Origin: Polynucleobacter bastaniensis
Lineage (GTDB): Bacteria; Pseudomonadota; Gammaproteobacteria; Burkholderiales; Burkholderiaceae
DNA length: 64,000 nucleotides
Reading direction: 5' to 3'
Assembly: GCF_018882205.1 (NCBI RefSeq)
Contig: NZ_JACVOU010000001.1
Coordinates: 248,001 to 312,000, forward strand
Shown here: piece after piece, positions 44,084-55,902 of the stretch
Numbering within the stretch: position 1 is the stretch's first letter
How the letters are laid out: every line of letters begins with the position of its first letter
The notes under the pieces: model-generated
Told to the model about the DNA's origin: nothing
What the model saw: the letters and a program-made list of their open reading frames with translations, nothing else
Database searches by the model: none
Made by a program: the position numbers and the translations under genes

Positions 44084-44785
44084 ATGACTAAGTTATCTAA
44101 GCGTTTAAAAGCAATCGAATCTAAAGTAGATCGCAATAAGTTTTATGCATTAGAAGATGCATTGAATCTCGTTAAAGAATGTGCAACTGCCAAGTTCGAT
44201 GAGTCTATCGACGTCGCAGTTCAGTTAGGTATCGATGCTAAGAAATCTGACCAAGTTGTGCGTGGCGCAGTTGTGCTCCCAGCCGGTACAGGCAAGCATG
44301 TTCGTGTAGCGGTATTTGCACAAGGCGAAAAAGCTGAACAAGCTAAAGCTGCTGGTGCCGAGATCGTTGGCATGGAAGACCTCGCTGAGCAAATTAAAGG
44401 CGGCAAAATTGATTTCGATATTTTGATCGCATCCCCAGACACAATGAAGATCGTTGGTACTTTAGGTCAAGTCTTGGGCCCGCGTGGTTTGATGCCAAAT
44501 CCAAAAGTGGGAACTGTTACTCCTGACGTTGCTACTGCAGTTAAGAATGCAAAAGCAGGTCAAGTGCAATTCCGTGTGGACAAAGCCGGTATCGTGCACG
44601 CCAGCATTGGCCGTCGCTCATTCGAGCCTGCTGCATTGAAATCCAACTTGCTCGCATTGCTGGAGGCTTTGAACAAAGCTAAGCCACCTGCATCTAAGGG
44701 TATTTATTTAAAGAAGGTTGCCGTAAGCAGCACGATGGGTGCAGGCGTACGTGTAGACCAAGCATCGATACAAGCGGCACAGTAA
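44084..44785 (+). CDS. rplA: 50S ribosomal protein L1
   Basis: L1 forms the mobile L1 stalk and, in E. coli, represses its own operon. The 233 residues include [40 protein letters not shown] and the C-terminal [15 protein letters not shown]. It is coupled to rplK with a two-base gap, and is followed by a 247-base leader before rplJ. Confidence 0.98.
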   Translation: MTKLSKRLKAIESKVDRNKFYALEDALNLVKECATAKFDESIDVAVQLGIDAKKSDQVVRGAVVLPAGTGKHVRVAVFAQGEKAEQAKAAGAEIVGMEDLAEQIKGGKIDFDILIASPDTMKIVGTLGQVLGPRGLMPNPKVGTVTPDVATAVKNAKAGQVQFRVDKAGIVHASIGRRSFEPAALKSNLLALLEALNKAKPPASKGIYLKKVAVSSTMGAGVRVDQASIQAAQ

Positions 44786-44817
44786 AAAGAAATATAACCC
44801 GCTTGTAGCAAAAGGAA

Positions 44818-45020
44818 CTTTGGGTCGACTCCTGCTCTTTGAGTGAGAGTCGAACATCAAAGACCGTTGGTGAATTAGTTGCTAGTAAAGAGTTAATTCT
44901 TAATCGTTACGAAAGTAATAGCCAGCGCAGATGGCGACCCTGAAAAGATTTCATAAGATTTTCTTGTGACAAATGATCAGACGCTGGTGTGTAACCCCAA
45001 CTGGAAACAGTTGGTTTTTT
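44818..45020 (+). promoter_or_regulatory. rplJ leader: long-range stem, putative L10 binding region and an intrinsic terminator
   Basis: Three paired elements are seen. First, CTTTG/CAAAG (44818-44822, 44858-44862) encloses TCGACTC/GAGTCGA (44825-44831, 44847-44853). Second, CCAGCG (44922-44927) pairs with CGCTGG (44982-44987). Third, CCAACTG-GAAA-CAGTTGG (44997-45014) is followed at once by TTTTTT (45015-45020), a textbook terminator ending 12 bases before the rplJ start codon. Leaders of rplJL bind L10-L7/L12 in E. coli to control translation; a terminator here suggests control by premature termination instead or as well. Confidence 0.7.
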
Positions 45021-45032
45021 AGGAGTTAAACC

Positions 45033-45674
45033 GTGCCTTTGAATGTACAAGACAAAAAAGCGATTGTTGCTGATCTCGGCGCTCAATTGGCTGGAGCTCA
45101 AACAGTCGTGCTCGCTGAATACCGTGGTATTCCGGTGGAGCAGTTGACAAAGCTACGTGCTAGCGCACGTGACCAAGGTGTATATCTTCGCGTTTTGAAG
45201 AACACATTGGCACGCCGTGCTGCACAAGGCACACAGTTTGAGCCTCTTGCTGATTCGATGGTTGGCCCCTTGATTTATGGCATCTCTGTTGATCCGATTG
45301 CTTCGGCAAAAGTATTACAGAACTTTGCTAAGACTCAAGACAAGCTAGTCATTACTGCTGGCTTATATAACGGTAAGTTATTGGACGTAGCGGGCGTTAA
45401 ATCCCTTGCGTCCATTCCAAGCCGCGACGAGTTGTTATCTCAGTTGTTGGGCGTCATGTTGGCCCCAGTATCTGCAATGGCTCGCGTATTGGGCGCAGTA
45501 GCAGCGCAAAAGGCAGAAGGAGTACCCGCTCCCGTTGCAGCACCGGTAGCAGAAGTAGCAGCAGCCCCAGCAGAAGTAGTTGCTGAAGCCGCAGCTCCAG
45601 AAGCAAGTGCTGAGCCTGCAGCCGCAGCCCCAGAAGCTGGAACAGAAACACCGCAAACCCCTGCCGCTGAATAA
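45033..45674 (+). CDS. rplJ: 50S ribosomal protein L10
   Basis: L10 is the base of the L7/L12 stalk. The 213-residue protein starts at a GTG (45033) with AGGAG seven bases before it and shows [30 protein letters not shown] and [10 protein letters not shown]. coli L10 has 165 residues; here an Ala/Pro/Glu-rich, probably disordered tail of about 55 residues follows from residue 160 (repeats of [16 protein letters not shown]). The last helix that binds L7/L12 dimers lies before the tail. The terminator in the leader is the likely control point. Confidence 0.96.
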   Translation: MPLNVQDKKAIVADLGAQLAGAQTVVLAEYRGIPVEQLTKLRASARDQGVYLRVLKNTLARRAAQGTQFEPLADSMVGPLIYGISVDPIASAKVLQNFAKTQDKLVITAGLYNGKLLDVAGVKSLASIPSRDELLSQLLGVMLAPVSAMARVLGAVAAQKAEGVPAPVAAPVAEVAAAPAEVVAEAAAPEASAEPAAAAPEAGTETPQTPAAE

Positions 45675-45709
45675 GCGACAGATTAACTATTAAGTATTAG
45701 GAGCTAAAA

Positions 45710-46084
45710 ATGGCGATTACTAAAGAAGAAATCATTGATGCAGTAGGTAGCATGTCCGTAATGGATTTGAACGACTTGGTTAAGGCGTTCGAAGAGAAGT
45801 TTGGCGTTTCAGCTGCAGCGATGGCTGTTGCTGGTCCTGCTGGTGCTGCTGGCGGCGCTGCTGCTGAAGAGCAAACAGAATTTACTGTGAACTTGCTCGA
45901 AGCTGGCGCAAATAAAGTTTCAGTAATTAAGGCTGTTCGTGAAATTACTGGTCTTGGCCTCAAAGAAGCTAAAGACTTAGTTGATGGTGCACCAAAGCCA
46001 ATCAAAGAAGCTGTTGATAAGAAGACAGCTGAAGAAGCTAAGAAGAAGCTTGACGAAGCAGGCGCTAAGTCAGAAATCAAGTAA
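45710..46084 (+). CDS. rplL: 50S ribosomal protein L7/L12
   Basis: L7/L12 is the multi-copy stalk protein that recruits translation factors. The 124 residues have the N-terminal dimerisation domain ([31 protein letters not shown]), an Ala/Gly-rich hinge ([11 protein letters not shown]) and the C-terminal factor-binding domain ([38 protein letters not shown]). AGGAG precedes the ATG. A hairpin-rich gap of 226 bases separates it from rpoB. Confidence 0.98.
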   Translation: MAITKEEIIDAVGSMSVMDLNDLVKAFEEKFGVSAAAMAVAGPAGAAGGAAAEEQTEFTVNLLEAGANKVSVIKAVREITGLGLKEAKDLVDGAPKPIKEAVDKKTAEEAKKKLDEAGAKSEIK

Positions 46085-46097
46085 TACAAACTTTTCT

Positions 46098-46250
46098 AAC
46101 GCCTCCCAAAAGGAGTCGTTAGTTACGTTGGGTTTGATCTTTAGAGGTCAAACCTGATTTCATTTTTGATTGAAATCGGGTTTGCCTTCTGATACGACTG
46201 CAGAATGCAAGTTTGGTCGGACACTGAATCTTTCGATTTAGTGTTGTCCG
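46098..46250 (+). promoter_or_regulatory. Hairpins in the rplL-rpoB intergenic region
   Basis: Three stems are seen: CTAACG...CGTTAG with CTCC/GGAG inside (about 46098-46124); GGTTTGA/TCAAACC (about 46131-46155); and a long stem 46218-46250 whose core CACTGAATC pairs with GATTTAGTG around a TTTC loop and whose base is CGGA/TCCG. None has a strong U-run. In E. coli this gap holds an attenuator and an RNase III site, which is the likely parallel. Confidence 0.6.
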
Positions 46251-46310
46251 CCAGTGATTGGTAGTGGCCAATCGCCAAATCTTTGTACAGTCGCTGAATT
46301 CGGAGATGAA

Positions 46311-49300
46311 ATGAACTACAGCTTCACCGAACGCAAGCGAGTCCGTAAAAGCTTTGCTAAGCGAGTAAATAATCATCAGGTTCCATACCTGATCGCAACG
46401 CAGCTGGAATCTTACGCTAAATTTTTACAGGCTGAAAAGCCAGCCATGTCTCGTCTTACAGAGGGGCTTCAAGCTGCCTTTACATCAGCATTCCCAATTG
46501 TTTCCAACAATGGCTATGCACGTATGGAATACGTGTCATATCAATTGGCACAGCCACCATTTGACGTTAAAGAATGTCAACAACGTGGTTACACATATCA
46601 CTCAGCCTTACGTGCAAAAGTTCGCTTGATTATTTATGATCGCGAAGCACCGACTAAGGTTAAAGAGGTTAAAGAGAGCGAAGTCTACATGGGTGAAATT
46701 CCACTCATGACCGATAACGGCTCTTTTGTTATTAACGGTACTGAGCGCGTGATTGTTTCTCAGTTACACCGTTCCCCAGGCGTGTTCTTTGAACACGATA
46801 AGGGCAAGACACATAGCTCAGGTAAGTTGCTGTTCTCAGCACGCATCATTCCTTACCGTGGTTCGTGGCTCGATTTTGAGTTTGATCCAAAAGATATTCT
46901 GTATTTCCGCGTTGACCGCCGTCGTAAGATGCCTGTCACCATTTTGCTAAAAGCAATTGGTTTAAACAACGAACAGATTCTTGCAAACTTCTTTAACTTT
47001 GATCATTTTGCATTGAGCGCAAACGGCGCATCAATGGAATTTGTACCAGAGCGTTTGCGTGGCCAAATGGCTAACTTTGATGTGCTCGACAAGAATGGCG
47101 TAGTAGTCATTCAAAAAGACAAGCGTATCAATGCAAAGCATATCCGTGAACTAGAAGCAGCTAAGACTAAGAACATCGTAGTACCAGATGATTACTTAGT
47201 TGGCCGCGTAGTTGCACGCAACATCATTGACCCAGACTCCGGTGAAATCTTGGCTTATGCTAACGATGAAATCACTGAAGAGTTGTTGGCTACATTGCGC
47301 GATGCAGGCATCAAGCAATTGGAAACCATTTACACCAATGATTTGGATTCTGGCGCATACATTTCACAGACATTGCGTACTGATGAAACTGCAGATCAAA
47401 TGGCTGCTCGTATTGCCATCTATCGCATGATGCGTCCTGGTGAGCCTCCAACAGAAGATGCTGTTGAAGCCTTGTTCCAGCGCTTGTTCTACAACGAAGA
47501 TAGCTACGATTTATCACGCGTTGGTCGTATGAAAGTAAACAGCCGTCTCGGTCGCTCTGAGATGGAAGGAAAAATGGTTTTATCGGATGAAGACATCCTC
47601 GACACCATTAAGTCCTTGGTTGACTTGCGTAACGGCAAAGGCGAAGTCGATGACATCGATCACTTAGGCAACCGTCGTGTACGTTGCGTAGGTGAGTTAG
47701 CAGAGAATCAATTCCGTGCAGGTTTGTCACGTGTTGAGCGTGCGGTTAAAGAACGTCTCGGCCAAGCCGAAACTGAAAACCTCATGCCGCATGATTTGAT
47801 TAATAGCAAGCCAATCTCTTCAGCGATTCGTGAGTTCTTCGGCTCTTCACAGCTGTCCCAGTTTATGGACCAAACGAACCCATTGTCAGAGATCACGCAC
47901 AAGCGTCGTATTTCTGCATTGGGACCTGGTGGTTTGACACGCGAGCGCGCAGGCTTCGAAGTGCGCGATGTGCATCCAACCCACTATGGACGTGTTTGCC
48001 CAATTGAGACTCCAGAAGGACCAAACATTGGTCTGATCAACTCACTCGCCTTGTTTGCGCGTTTGAATGAGCATGGATTCTTGGAAACGCCATATCGCAA
48101 GGTCGCTAATAGCAAGGTAAGCGATGAAGTGATGTATCTCTCTGCTATTGAAGAGGCGAAATACGTCATTGCTCAGGCTAATGCAACGATCGACAAAAAT
48201 GGTAAGTTGGCTGACGAATTGGTTTCAGCTCGTCAAGCTGGTGAAACCATGATGGTTAGCCCAGAGCGCATCGATTTCATCGACGTTGCTCCAAGCCAGA
48301 TCGTTTCTGCTGCTGCTTCATTGGTTCCTTTCTTGGAGCACGATGATGCGAACCGTGCCTTGATGGGTGCGAATATGCAACGTCAAGCGGTTCCTTGCTT
48401 GCGTCCAGATAAGCCATTGGTTGGTACAGGCTTAGAGCGTATTGTTGCGGTTGACTCAGGTACGGTTATTTTGGCGTCCCGCGGCGGTATCGTTGACTAT
48501 GTTGACGCAAACCGCGTCGTGATTCGTGTAAACGATGATGAGACAGCGGCTGGTGAAGTTGGTGTAGATATTTATAACCTCATCAAGTACACCCGTTCAA
48601 ACCAAAACACCAACATCAACCAACGTCCTATTGTTCAGGCCGGTGATCGAGTTGTCCGCGGCGACGTAGTTGCTGACGGCGCATCTACCGATTTGGGTGA
48701 ATTGGCTTTGGGTCAAAACATGACTGTGGCATTTATGCCATGGAACGGTTACAACTTCGAAGATTCAATCTTGATCTCTGAAAAAGTGGTTGCTGACGAC
48801 CGTTACACCTCTATTCATATTGAAGAGTTGTCGGTTGTTGCTCGTGACACCAAACTGGGCTCAGAAGAAATTACGCGCGATATTTCTAATTTGGCAGAGT
48901 CACAACTTTCCCGTTTGGACGAGAGCGGTATTGTTTACATCGGTGCTGAAGTTGAAGCTGGCGACGTATTGGTTGGTAAAGTTACTCCGAAGGGTGAGAC
49001 TACTCTCACTCCAGAAGAGAAGTTACTGCGTGCGATCTTCGGCGAAAAAGCATCCGACGTTAAAGATACTTCTTTGCGCGTTCCATCTGGAATGATTGGT
49101 ACTGTTATTGACGTTCAAGTCTTCACCCGTGAAGGTATTGAGCGCGATGCCCGTGCACAAGCCATTATTCAAGAAGAATTACAGCGCTATCGTTTGGACT
49201 TAAACGACCAGTTGCGTATCGTTGAGGGCGATGCCTTCATGCGTTTAGAAAAGCTGTTGATTGGCAAAGTTGCTAACGGCGGCCCTAAGAAATTAGCTAA

Positions 49301-50411
49301 AGGCACCAAGATCGACAAGGAATACCTTGCTGACTTAGACAAATACCATTGGTTCGATGTTCGTCCAGCGGATGATGAAGTTGCCTCACAAGTTGAAGCA
49401 ATCAAATCTTCTATCGAAGCGAAGCGTAAGCAGTTTGATGAGGCCTTCGAAGAGAAGCGCACTAAGCTTACCCAAGGCGATGATTTGCAGCCTGGCGTAA
49501 CAAAGATGGTTAAGGTGTACTTGGCCGTTAAGCGTCGCTTACAGCCTGGTGACAAGATGGCCGGTCGTCACGGTAACAAAGGTGTGGTTTCTAAAATCGC
49601 ACCAGCGGAAGATATGCCATTCATGGCTGACGGACGCCCTGTTGACATCGTCTTGAACCCATTGGGTGTTCCTTCCCGTATGAACGTAGGTCAGATCTTG
49701 GAAACCCACTTAGGTTGGGCGGCTCAAGGTATTGGTAAGCGTATTGATGAAATGGTTCGTCAACAGGCTAAACAAGCTGAACTTCGTAAGTTCATGAAGC
49801 AGCTTTACAACGAAACCGGTCGTATCGAAGATATCGATAACTTCACTGATGAGCAGATCAATGTTTTGGCTGAGAATTTGCGCCAAGGCTTGCCATTCGC
49901 TACTCCAGTGTTTGACGGTGCTACTGAAGCAGAAATCGGACGCATGCTCGAGTTGGCATATCCAGAAGAAGTAGCTACTTCTTTGAAGATGACGCCTTCA
50001 CGTCAGCAAATGATTTTGTGCGACGGCCGTACTGGCGATCAGTTTGAGCGTCCTGTCACTGTTGGCGTCATGCACGTCTTGAAACTCCACCATTTGGTCG
50101 ATGACAAGATGCATGCACGTTCAACCGGACCTTACTCCTTAGTAACGCAACAGCCACTGGGCGGTAAAGCTCAGTTTGGTGGTCAGCGCTTTGGTGAGAT
50201 GGAAGTTTGGGCCCTCGAAGCATACGGTGCTTCATATGTCTTGCAGGAAATGCTGACGGTGAAGTCCGATGACGTCGCAGGTCGTACCAAGGTTTACGAA
50301 AACATCGTCAAGGGCGAGCACACAATTGATGCTGGCATGCCCGAATCCTTCAACGTGTTGGTAAAAGAAATCCGCTCGTTGGGTATTGACATTGACATGG
50401 AGCGCAACTGA
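46311..50411 (+). CDS. rpoB: DNA-directed RNA polymerase subunit beta
   Basis: From the ATG at 46311 (CGGAG six bases before) the protein has 1366 residues; the open frame 19 codons upstream lacks conserved sequence. It starts [18 protein letters not shown]. The rifampicin region reads [32 protein letters not shown], with the usual Asp, His and Ser, so no resistance mutation at the common sites is seen. Other hallmarks are [24 protein letters not shown] and [15 protein letters not shown]. rpoC starts one base after its stop. Confidence 0.98.
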   Translation: MNYSFTERKRVRKSFAKRVNNHQVPYLIATQLESYAKFLQAEKPAMSRLTEGLQAAFTSAFPIVSNNGYARMEYVSYQLAQPPFDVKECQQRGYTYHSALRAKVRLIIYDREAPTKVKEVKESEVYMGEIPLMTDNGSFVINGTERVIVSQLHRSPGVFFEHDKGKTHSSGKLLFSARIIPYRGSWLDFEFDPKDILYFRVDRRRKMPVTILLKAIGLNNEQILANFFNFDHFALSANGASMEFVPERLRGQMANFDVLDKNGVVVIQKDKRINAKHIRELEAAKTKNIVVPDDYLVGRVVARNIIDPDSGEILAYANDEITEELLATLRDAGIKQLETIYTNDLDSGAYISQTLRTDETADQMAARIAIYRMMRPGEPPTEDAVEALFQRLFYNEDSYDLSRVGRMKVNSRLGRSEMEGKMVLSDEDILDTIKSLVDLRNGKGEVDDIDHLGNRRVRCVGELAENQFRAGLSRVERAVKERLGQAETENLMPHDLINSKPISSAIREFFGSSQLSQFMDQTNPLSEITHKRRISALGPGGLTRERAGFEVRDVHPTHYGRVCPIETPEGPNIGLINSLALFARLNEHGFLETPYRKVANSKVSDEVMYLSAIEEAKYVIAQANATIDKNGKLADELVSARQAGETMMVSPERIDFIDVAPSQIVSAAASLVPFLEHDDANRALMGANMQRQAVPCLRPDKPLVGTGLERIVAVDSGTVILASRGGIVDYVDANRVVIRVNDDETAAGEVGVDIYNLIKYTRSNQNTNINQRPIVQAGDRVVRGDVVADGASTDLGELALGQNMTVAFMPWNGYNFEDSILISEKVVADDRYTSIHIEELSVVARDTKLGSEEITRDISNLAESQLSRLDESGIVYIGAEVEAGDVLVGKVTPKGETTLTPEEKLLRAIFGEKASDVKDTSLRVPSGMIGTVIDVQVFTREGIERDARAQAIIQEELQRYRLDLNDQLRIVEGDAFMRLEKLLIGKVANGGPKKLAKGTKIDKEYLADLDKYHWFDVRPADDEVASQVEAIKSSIEAKRKQFDEAFEEKRTKLTQGDDLQPGVTKMVKVYLAVKRRLQPGDKMAGRHGNKGVVSKIAPAEDMPFMADGRPVDIVLNPLGVPSRMNVGQILETHLGWAAQGIGKRIDEMVRQQAKQAELRKFMKQLYNETGRIEDIDNFTDEQINVLAENLRQGLPFATPVFDGATEAEIGRMLELAYPEEVATSLKMTPSRQQMILCDGRTGDQFERPVTVGVMHVLKLHHLVDDKMHARSTGPYSLVTQQPLGGKAQFGGQRFGEMEVWALEAYGASYVLQEMLTVKSDDVAGRTKVYENIVKGEHTIDAGMPESFNVLVKEIRSLGIDIDMERN

Positions 50412-50412
50412 T

Positions 50413-53400
50413 ATGAAAGCATTGCTCGATTTATTTAAGCAAACGCAGGGTGATGAGCAGTTTGATGTCATCAAGATTGGTCTTGCATCCCCTGAGAAAA
50501 TTCGCTCATGGTCTTTTGGTGAGGTGCGCAAACCAGAAACCATCAACTACCGGACTTTTAAGCCCGAGCGTGATGGCTTGTTCTGCGCCAAGATTTTTGG
50601 ACCAACCAAAGACTACGAGTGCTTATGCGGTAAGTACAAGCGTTTAAAGTTCCGTGGCGTTATCTGCGAGAAGTGCGGCGTTGAAGTTACGCTCGCTAAG
50701 GTACGTCGTGAGCGCATGGGCCACATTGAGTTAGCTGCCCCTGTAGCGCACATCTGGTTCTTGAAGTCATTGCCATCCCGTTTGGGTATGGTTCTTGATA
50801 TGACCCTCCGGGATATCGAACGCGTTCTTTACTTCGAAGCCTATGTCATTGTTGATCCTGGCATGACTCCTGAGGGCGCCATGAAGCGCGGTCAGATCAT
50901 GTCTGAGGATGAGTACATTGCCAAGACTGAAGAGTACGGTGACGGTGCGTTTACTGCCATCATGGGCGCTGAAGGTATTCGTGATCTCTTGCGTTCGATT
51001 GATATCGATCGTGAAGTAGAGACCATTCGTGCCGATTTAAAAGCTACTGGTAGTGATGCCAAGATTAAGAAATACGCTAAGCGCTTAAAAGTGCTCGAGG
51101 CGTTCCAGACTTCAGGTATTAAGCCTGACTGGATGATCATGGAAGTGTTGCCAGTATTGCCACCTGAATTGCGCCCATTGGTGCCATTGGATGGCGGTCG
51201 CTTTGCTACCTCCGATTTGAACGATCTTTATCGTCGTGTGATTAACCGTAACAACCGTTTAAAGCGTTTGTTAGAGTTGCGCGCACCAGAGATCATCGTT
51301 CGTAACGAAAAACGTATGTTGCAAGAAGCGGTTGACTCATTGCTCGACAACGGTCGTCGCGGTAAGGCTATGACTGGCGCTAACAAGCGTCCTCTCAAGT
51401 CCTTGGCTGAGATGATTAAAGGTAAGAGCGGTCGTTTCCGTCAAAACCTGTTGGGTAAACGTGTTGACTACTCAGGTCGTTCAGTCATCGTGGTTGGCCC
51501 TACATTGAAATTGCATCAGTGCGGCTTGCCAAAATTGATGGCTTTGGAATTGTTCAAGCCATTTATTTTCAACAAGCTTGAGACTTTAGGAATCGCAACC
51601 ACTATTAAGGCTGCGAAGAAGGAAGTTGAAAGTCAGACTCCAATCGTTTGGGATATTCTCGAAGAAGTGATTCGTGAACATCCAATCATGTTGAACCGTG
51701 CGCCTACACTACACCGTCTTGGTATTCAGGCCTTCGAGCCAATGCTGATTGAAGGCAAGGCGATCCAATTGCACCCATTAGTCTGCGCGGCATTTAACGC
51801 CGACTTTGACGGTGACCAAATGGCGGTTCACGTTCCTTTGTCGCTCGAAGCGCAAATGGAAGCACGTACCTTGATGTTGGCATCGAATAACGTATTGTTC
51901 CCTGCCAACGGCGAACCATCGATCGTTCCTTCGCAGGACGTGGTGTTGGGTCTGTACTACGCTACTCGTGACAAGATCAACGGTAAAGGCGAAGGTATGG
52001 TTTTCGCTAACATTACTGAAGTAATGCGTGCCTATGATGCTGGCCAGGTTGAATTAGCCTCCCGCGTTGCTGTGCGTATTACCGAGTTTGAGATCGTGGA
52101 CAAAAAAGCAGAGGGCGATGCCCGTTTTGCTGAGAAGACTTCGATTTATCAAACTTCAGTTGGCCGTGCAATCTTGTCAGAAATCTTGCCTAAGGGTATG
52201 ACTTTTGAGGAAATTAATAAGCCTCTGAAGAAAAAAGAAATCTCACGCTTGATCAACACTTCATTCCGTAAGTGCGGTCTTCGTGAAACAGTGATTTTTG
52301 CTGACCGTCTCTTACAGTCTGGTTTTCGCTTGGCGACTAACGCCGGTATCTCGGTTGCGATCGACGATATGCTGATTCCTAGCTCTAAAGAGCGCATCAT
52401 CACTGAAGCTTCTACCAAGGTTAAAGAATATGACAAGCAGTTCATGTCAGGTCTTGTAACCAATCAAGAGCGTTATAACAACGTGGTTGATATTTGGGGT
52501 GCTGCTGGTGACCAAGTTGGTAAAGCGATGATGGATGAGTTGTCACACGTTGACGTACTCGACCGTAACGGCAAAACTGTGCGTCAAGAATCTTTTAACT
52601 CCATCTACATGATGGCGGATTCTGGTGCGCGTGGATCTGCAGCGCAGATTCGTCAGTTAGCTGGTATGCGTGGTTTGATGGCGAAGCCTGATGGTTCCAT
52701 TATTGAAACCCCAATTACTGCGAACTTCCGTGAAGGTTTGAACGTGTTGCAGTACTTCATCTCAACCCACGGCGCTCGTAAAGGTTTGGCTGATACCGCG
52801 TTGAAGACAGCGAACTCAGGTTACTTGACGCGTCGTTTATGCGATGTAACTCAAGACCTCGTTGTCATTGAAGATGATTGCGGTGCAACTACCGGCGTCA
52901 CAATGAAGGCGCTTGTTGAAGGCGGTGAAATCATTGAAGCATTGCGCGATCGTATTTTAGGTCGTGTATGTATTGATGACGTCGTTCATCCTGATACACA
53001 AGAAGTAATTGTTCCACACGACACCTTGCTCGATGAAGATCACGTTGATCAAATCGTTGCCTTAGGTATCGATGAAGTTAAAGTTCGCACAGTGTTGTCA
53101 TGCTTAACTCGCTTTGGCTTGTGCGCAAAGTGCTACGGACGTGATTTAGGTCGCGGTGGCTTGGTGAACGTTGGTGAGGCGGTTGGTGTTATCGCTGCTC
53201 AGTCCATCGGTGAGCCAGGCACACAGTTGACTATGCGTACCTTCCACATTGGTGGCGCAGCGTCACGTGCCTTGGTTGCGAGCAATATTGAAGCCAAGTC
53301 TAACGGCGCCTTGAAGTTCTCAGGCACGATGCGTGTTGTTAAGAACGCTAAAGGTGAGCAGATCGTGATTTCACGTTCTGGCGAAGCGGTGATCATTGAC

Positions 53401-54675
53401 GATAACGGTCGTGAGCGTGAGCGTCATAAAGTGCCTTACGGCGCAACTCTCTTGTTTAAAGAAGATGCTGCAGTCAAGGCCGGCGCAAGCTTAGCAACAT
53501 GGGATCCATTAACACGTCCAATCATCTCTGAGTACGCTGGTATTGCTCGCTTTGACAACGTTGAGGAGGGCGTTACTGTAGCTAAGCAGGTTGACGAAGT
53601 AACCGGACTCTCCACTTTGGTGGTGATTGACGGTAAGCGTCGTAGTGCTGCTAGCAAAGGCGTTCGCCCAATGATCAACTTGGTTGATGCCAAAGGTGGC
53701 GAAGTGATGATTGCGGGTACAGATCACCCAGTAAACATCGGTTTGCAAGTCGGCGCTTTGATCACAGTTAAAGATGGTCAAAAAGTTGAAGTTGGTGAAG
53801 TGTTGGCGCGTATTCCAATCGAATCACAGAAGACTCGCGATATTACCGGTGGTTTGCCACGCGTTGCTGAATTGTTCGAAGCACGTTCACCAAAAGATGC
53901 TGCCGTATTGGCTAAAGTCACTGGAACCGTTTCCTTCGGTAAAGAAACCAAGGGTAAGCAGCGTTTAGTGATTACCGATATGGACGGCGAAGCTAATGAA
54001 TTCTTGATTCCTAAAGAGAAACAAGTTCTCGTTCATGACGGTCAAGTTGTGAACAAGGGCGAGATGATTGTGGAAGGCCCTGCCGATCCACACGATATCT
54101 TGACACTCAGAGGTATTGAAGAGTTGGCGATTTACATCGTGGACGAAGTTCAAGACGTTTACCGTTTGCAAGGCGTGAAGATTAATGACAAGCACATTGA
54201 AGTGATCGTGCGTCAAATGTTGCGTCGCGTGCAAATTACTGATGGCGGAGATACTGCCTACATCACTGGTGAGCAAGTTGAGCGTTCTAAGTTGTATGAC
54301 GCAAATGATGCTGTGATTGCACAAGGTAAGCGCCCAGCTCAGTTCGAGAATGTGTTGCTCGGTATTACTAAGGCATCCTTGTCGACAGACAGCTTCATTT
54401 CAGCGGCTTCTTTCCAAGAAACCACCCGTGTATTGACCGAAGCCGCGATTATGGGCAAGACCGATACACTCCGTGGCCTCAAGGAAAACGTCATTATTGG
54501 TCGCCTGATCCCTGCAGGTACTGGCTTGGCTTATCGCCGTGCACGCAAGGTCAGAGAGCAATTCGAGCGTGATCGCGCTCAAATGATTGCCGCCGAAGAG
54601 GAAGCAATGGCTGATATGCCTGTAGAAATAGAGGCTGAAGTGATTGCTCCTGCTGGGGAGGCTGATCCAAGCTAA
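50413..54675 (+). CDS. rpoC: DNA-directed RNA polymerase subunit beta'
   Basis: From the ATG at 50413 the protein has 1420 residues. It shows [18 protein letters not shown], the N-terminal zinc site ([20 protein letters not shown]), the lid and rudder region, the catalytic Mg2+ loop NADFDGDQM, the trigger loop and bridge helix region ([33 protein letters not shown]) and the second zinc site ([15 protein letters not shown]). The ORF upstream of the chosen start overlaps rpoB and is not conserved. A terminator follows at 54686. Confidence 0.98.
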   Translation: MKALLDLFKQTQGDEQFDVIKIGLASPEKIRSWSFGEVRKPETINYRTFKPERDGLFCAKIFGPTKDYECLCGKYKRLKFRGVICEKCGVEVTLAKVRRERMGHIELAAPVAHIWFLKSLPSRLGMVLDMTLRDIERVLYFEAYVIVDPGMTPEGAMKRGQIMSEDEYIAKTEEYGDGAFTAIMGAEGIRDLLRSIDIDREVETIRADLKATGSDAKIKKYAKRLKVLEAFQTSGIKPDWMIMEVLPVLPPELRPLVPLDGGRFATSDLNDLYRRVINRNNRLKRLLELRAPEIIVRNEKRMLQEAVDSLLDNGRRGKAMTGANKRPLKSLAEMIKGKSGRFRQNLLGKRVDYSGRSVIVVGPTLKLHQCGLPKLMALELFKPFIFNKLETLGIATTIKAAKKEVESQTPIVWDILEEVIREHPIMLNRAPTLHRLGIQAFEPMLIEGKAIQLHPLVCAAFNADFDGDQMAVHVPLSLEAQMEARTLMLASNNVLFPANGEPSIVPSQDVVLGLYYATRDKINGKGEGMVFANITEVMRAYDAGQVELASRVAVRITEFEIVDKKAEGDARFAEKTSIYQTSVGRAILSEILPKGMTFEEINKPLKKKEISRLINTSFRKCGLRETVIFADRLLQSGFRLATNAGISVAIDDMLIPSSKERIITEASTKVKEYDKQFMSGLVTNQERYNNVVDIWGAAGDQVGKAMMDELSHVDVLDRNGKTVRQESFNSIYMMADSGARGSAAQIRQLAGMRGLMAKPDGSIIETPITANFREGLNVLQYFISTHGARKGLADTALKTANSGYLTRRLCDVTQDLVVIEDDCGATTGVTMKALVEGGEIIEALRDRILGRVCIDDVVHPDTQEVIVPHDTLLDEDHVDQIVALGIDEVKVRTVLSCLTRFGLCAKCYGRDLGRGGLVNVGEAVGVIAAQSIGEPGTQLTMRTFHIGGAASRALVASNIEAKSNGALKFSGTMRVVKNAKGEQIVISRSGEAVIIDDNGRERERHKVPYGATLLFKEDAAVKAGASLATWDPLTRPIISEYAGIARFDNVEEGVTVAKQVDEVTGLSTLVVIDGKRRSAASKGVRPMINLVDAKGGEVMIAGTDHPVNIGLQVGALITVKDGQKVEVGEVLARIPIESQKTRDITGGLPRVAELFEARSPKDAAVLAKVTGTVSFGKETKGKQRLVITDMDGEANEFLIPKEKQVLVHDGQVVNKGEMIVEGPADPHDILTLRGIEELAIYIVDEVQDVYRLQGVKINDKHIEVIVRQMLRRVQITDGGDTAYITGEQVERSKLYDANDAVIAQGKRPAQFENVLLGITKASLSTDSFISAASFQETTRVLTEAAIMGKTDTLRGLKENVIIGRLIPAGTGLAYRRARKVREQFERDRAQMIAAEEEAMADMPVEIEAEVIAPAGEADPS

Positions 54676-54685
54676 TTTGGTAATT

Positions 54686-54709
54686 CTGGCCAGAAATGGC
54701 CAGTTTTTT
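54686..54709 (+). terminator. Intrinsic terminator of the rpoBC operon
   Basis: CTGGCC (54686-54691), loop AGAAAT, GGCCAG (54698-54703) followed by TTTTTT. The str promoter starts 11 bases later. Confidence 0.9.
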
Positions 54710-54719
54710 CCCCATTTGG

Positions 54720-54748
54720 TTGACGGAAAAGGCTGGCCAAGCTAGAAT
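54720..54748 (+). promoter_or_regulatory. Predicted promoter of the str operon
   Basis: TTGACG (54720-54725, 5/6), a 17-base spacer and TAGAAT (54743-54748, 5/6) form a strong sigma-70 promoter about 100 bases before rpsL, just after the rpoC terminator. Confidence 0.8.
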
Positions 54749-54852
54749 GCTGAGTTCTACTGATTCAGAAGACGGTCTTTTTGACCTAGAATTTATCTAA
54801 GTCATTGATTTTCTTGAAGAAAGCAACAAAGAAGTACTAACCGAGCTATTTT

Positions 54853-55233
54853 ATGCCAACAATTAATCAATTATTACGTAAGCCAAGAACACGGCTGACC
54901 GTTAAAAGTAAGAGCCCTGCGCTGCAAAACAGCCCGCAGCGCCGTGGTGTATGTACACGTGTGTACACAACCACTCCTAAGAAGCCTAACTCTGCTCTAC
55001 GTAAAGTAGCTAAAGTTCGCTTAACCAATGGTTTTGAAGTCATTTCATACATTGGCGGTGAAGGCCATAACCTCCAGGAACACTCAGTTGTGTTGATCCG
55101 CGGTGGTCGTGTAAAGGATTTGCCAGGTGTTCGTTACCACATCGTTCGTGGCTCACTTGACTTACAAGGTGTTAAAGACCGTAAGCAGTCACGTTCCAAG
55201 TATGGTGCTAAGCGCGCTAAGAAAGCTGCTTAA
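54853..55233 (+). CDS. rpsL: 30S ribosomal protein S12
   Basis: S12 lines the decoding site. The 126 residues start [21 protein letters not shown]. The positions linked to streptomycin resistance, the Lys in [16 protein letters not shown] and the Lys in [12 protein letters not shown], are wild-type. First gene of the str operon (rpsL, rpsG, fusA, tuf). A 171-base gap lies before rpsG. Confidence 0.98.
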   Translation: MPTINQLLRKPRTRLTVKSKSPALQNSPQRRGVCTRVYTTTPKKPNSALRKVAKVRLTNGFEVISYIGGEGHNLQEHSVVLIRGGRVKDLPGVRYHIVRGSLDLQGVKDRKQSRSKYGAKRAKKAA

Positions 55234-55404
55234 TTTTTAATAATTAAGCAGTAGTTTTTTGTATTAAGTCATTGTTTGTCAGACTCAAAAGACAAGTAAG
55301 TGGTTGTTCCGTTTAGAAGTTGATGTATTTCAATCGCTAAATAGTAGGGCAACCGGAGCGGGTGATCCATGTGGGCCACCCCTAACTGAACTGAAGGAGT
55401 AGTT

Positions 55405-55875
55405 ATGCCACGTCGTCGTGAAGTTCCCAAACGGGAAATCCTGCCTGATCCAAAATTCGGCAATGTAGAAGTAGCAAAATTCATGAACGTCCTGATGTTG
55501 GACGGCAAGAAATCGGTTGCAGAGCGTATCGTTTACGGTGCCTTTGATCACATCGAGAAAAAAGCAAACAAAGAACCACTCGAAATTTTCTCAACAGCTA
55601 TGGGCAACGTTAAGCCAATGGTTGAGGTGAAGAGCCGTCGTGTAGGTGGCGCTAACTACCAGGTTCCTGTTGAAGTTCGCCCATCACGCCGTTCAGCTTT
55701 GGCAATGCGCTGGGTGCGCGAAGCCGCTAAAAAGCGCGGTGAAAAATCCATGGCTCAACGTTTGGCCAACGAATTATTAGAAGCTGCAGAAGGTCGCGGC
55801 GGAGCAATGAAGAAGCGTGAAGAAGTTCACCGTATGGCAGAAGCTAACAAAGCTTTCTCACATTTCCGCTTCTAA
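55405..55875 (+). CDS. rpsG: 30S ribosomal protein S7
   Basis: S7 starts assembly of the 30S head and represses the str operon in E. coli. The 156 residues begin [27 protein letters not shown] and show the conserved [25 protein letters not shown] lies eight bases before the ATG. fusA follows after 27 bases. Confidence 0.98.
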   Translation: MPRRREVPKREILPDPKFGNVEVAKFMNVLMLDGKKSVAERIVYGAFDHIEKKANKEPLEIFSTAMGNVKPMVEVKSRRVGGANYQVPVEVRPSRRSALAMRWVREAAKKRGEKSMAQRLANELLEAAEGRGGAMKKREEVHRMAEANKAFSHFRF

Positions 55876-55902
55876 TCGCACAGTAAATAAAAGGTACCAA
55901 CA

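Noticed and set aside
46254..46310. 19-codon upstream extension of rpoB
   Set aside because: Runs through the intergenic hairpin region, whereas [10 protein letters not shown] at 46311 with CGGAG is the family start.
50386..50412. Nine-codon upstream extension of rpoC into rpoB
   Set aside because: The conserved RpoC N-terminus starts at ATG 50413.
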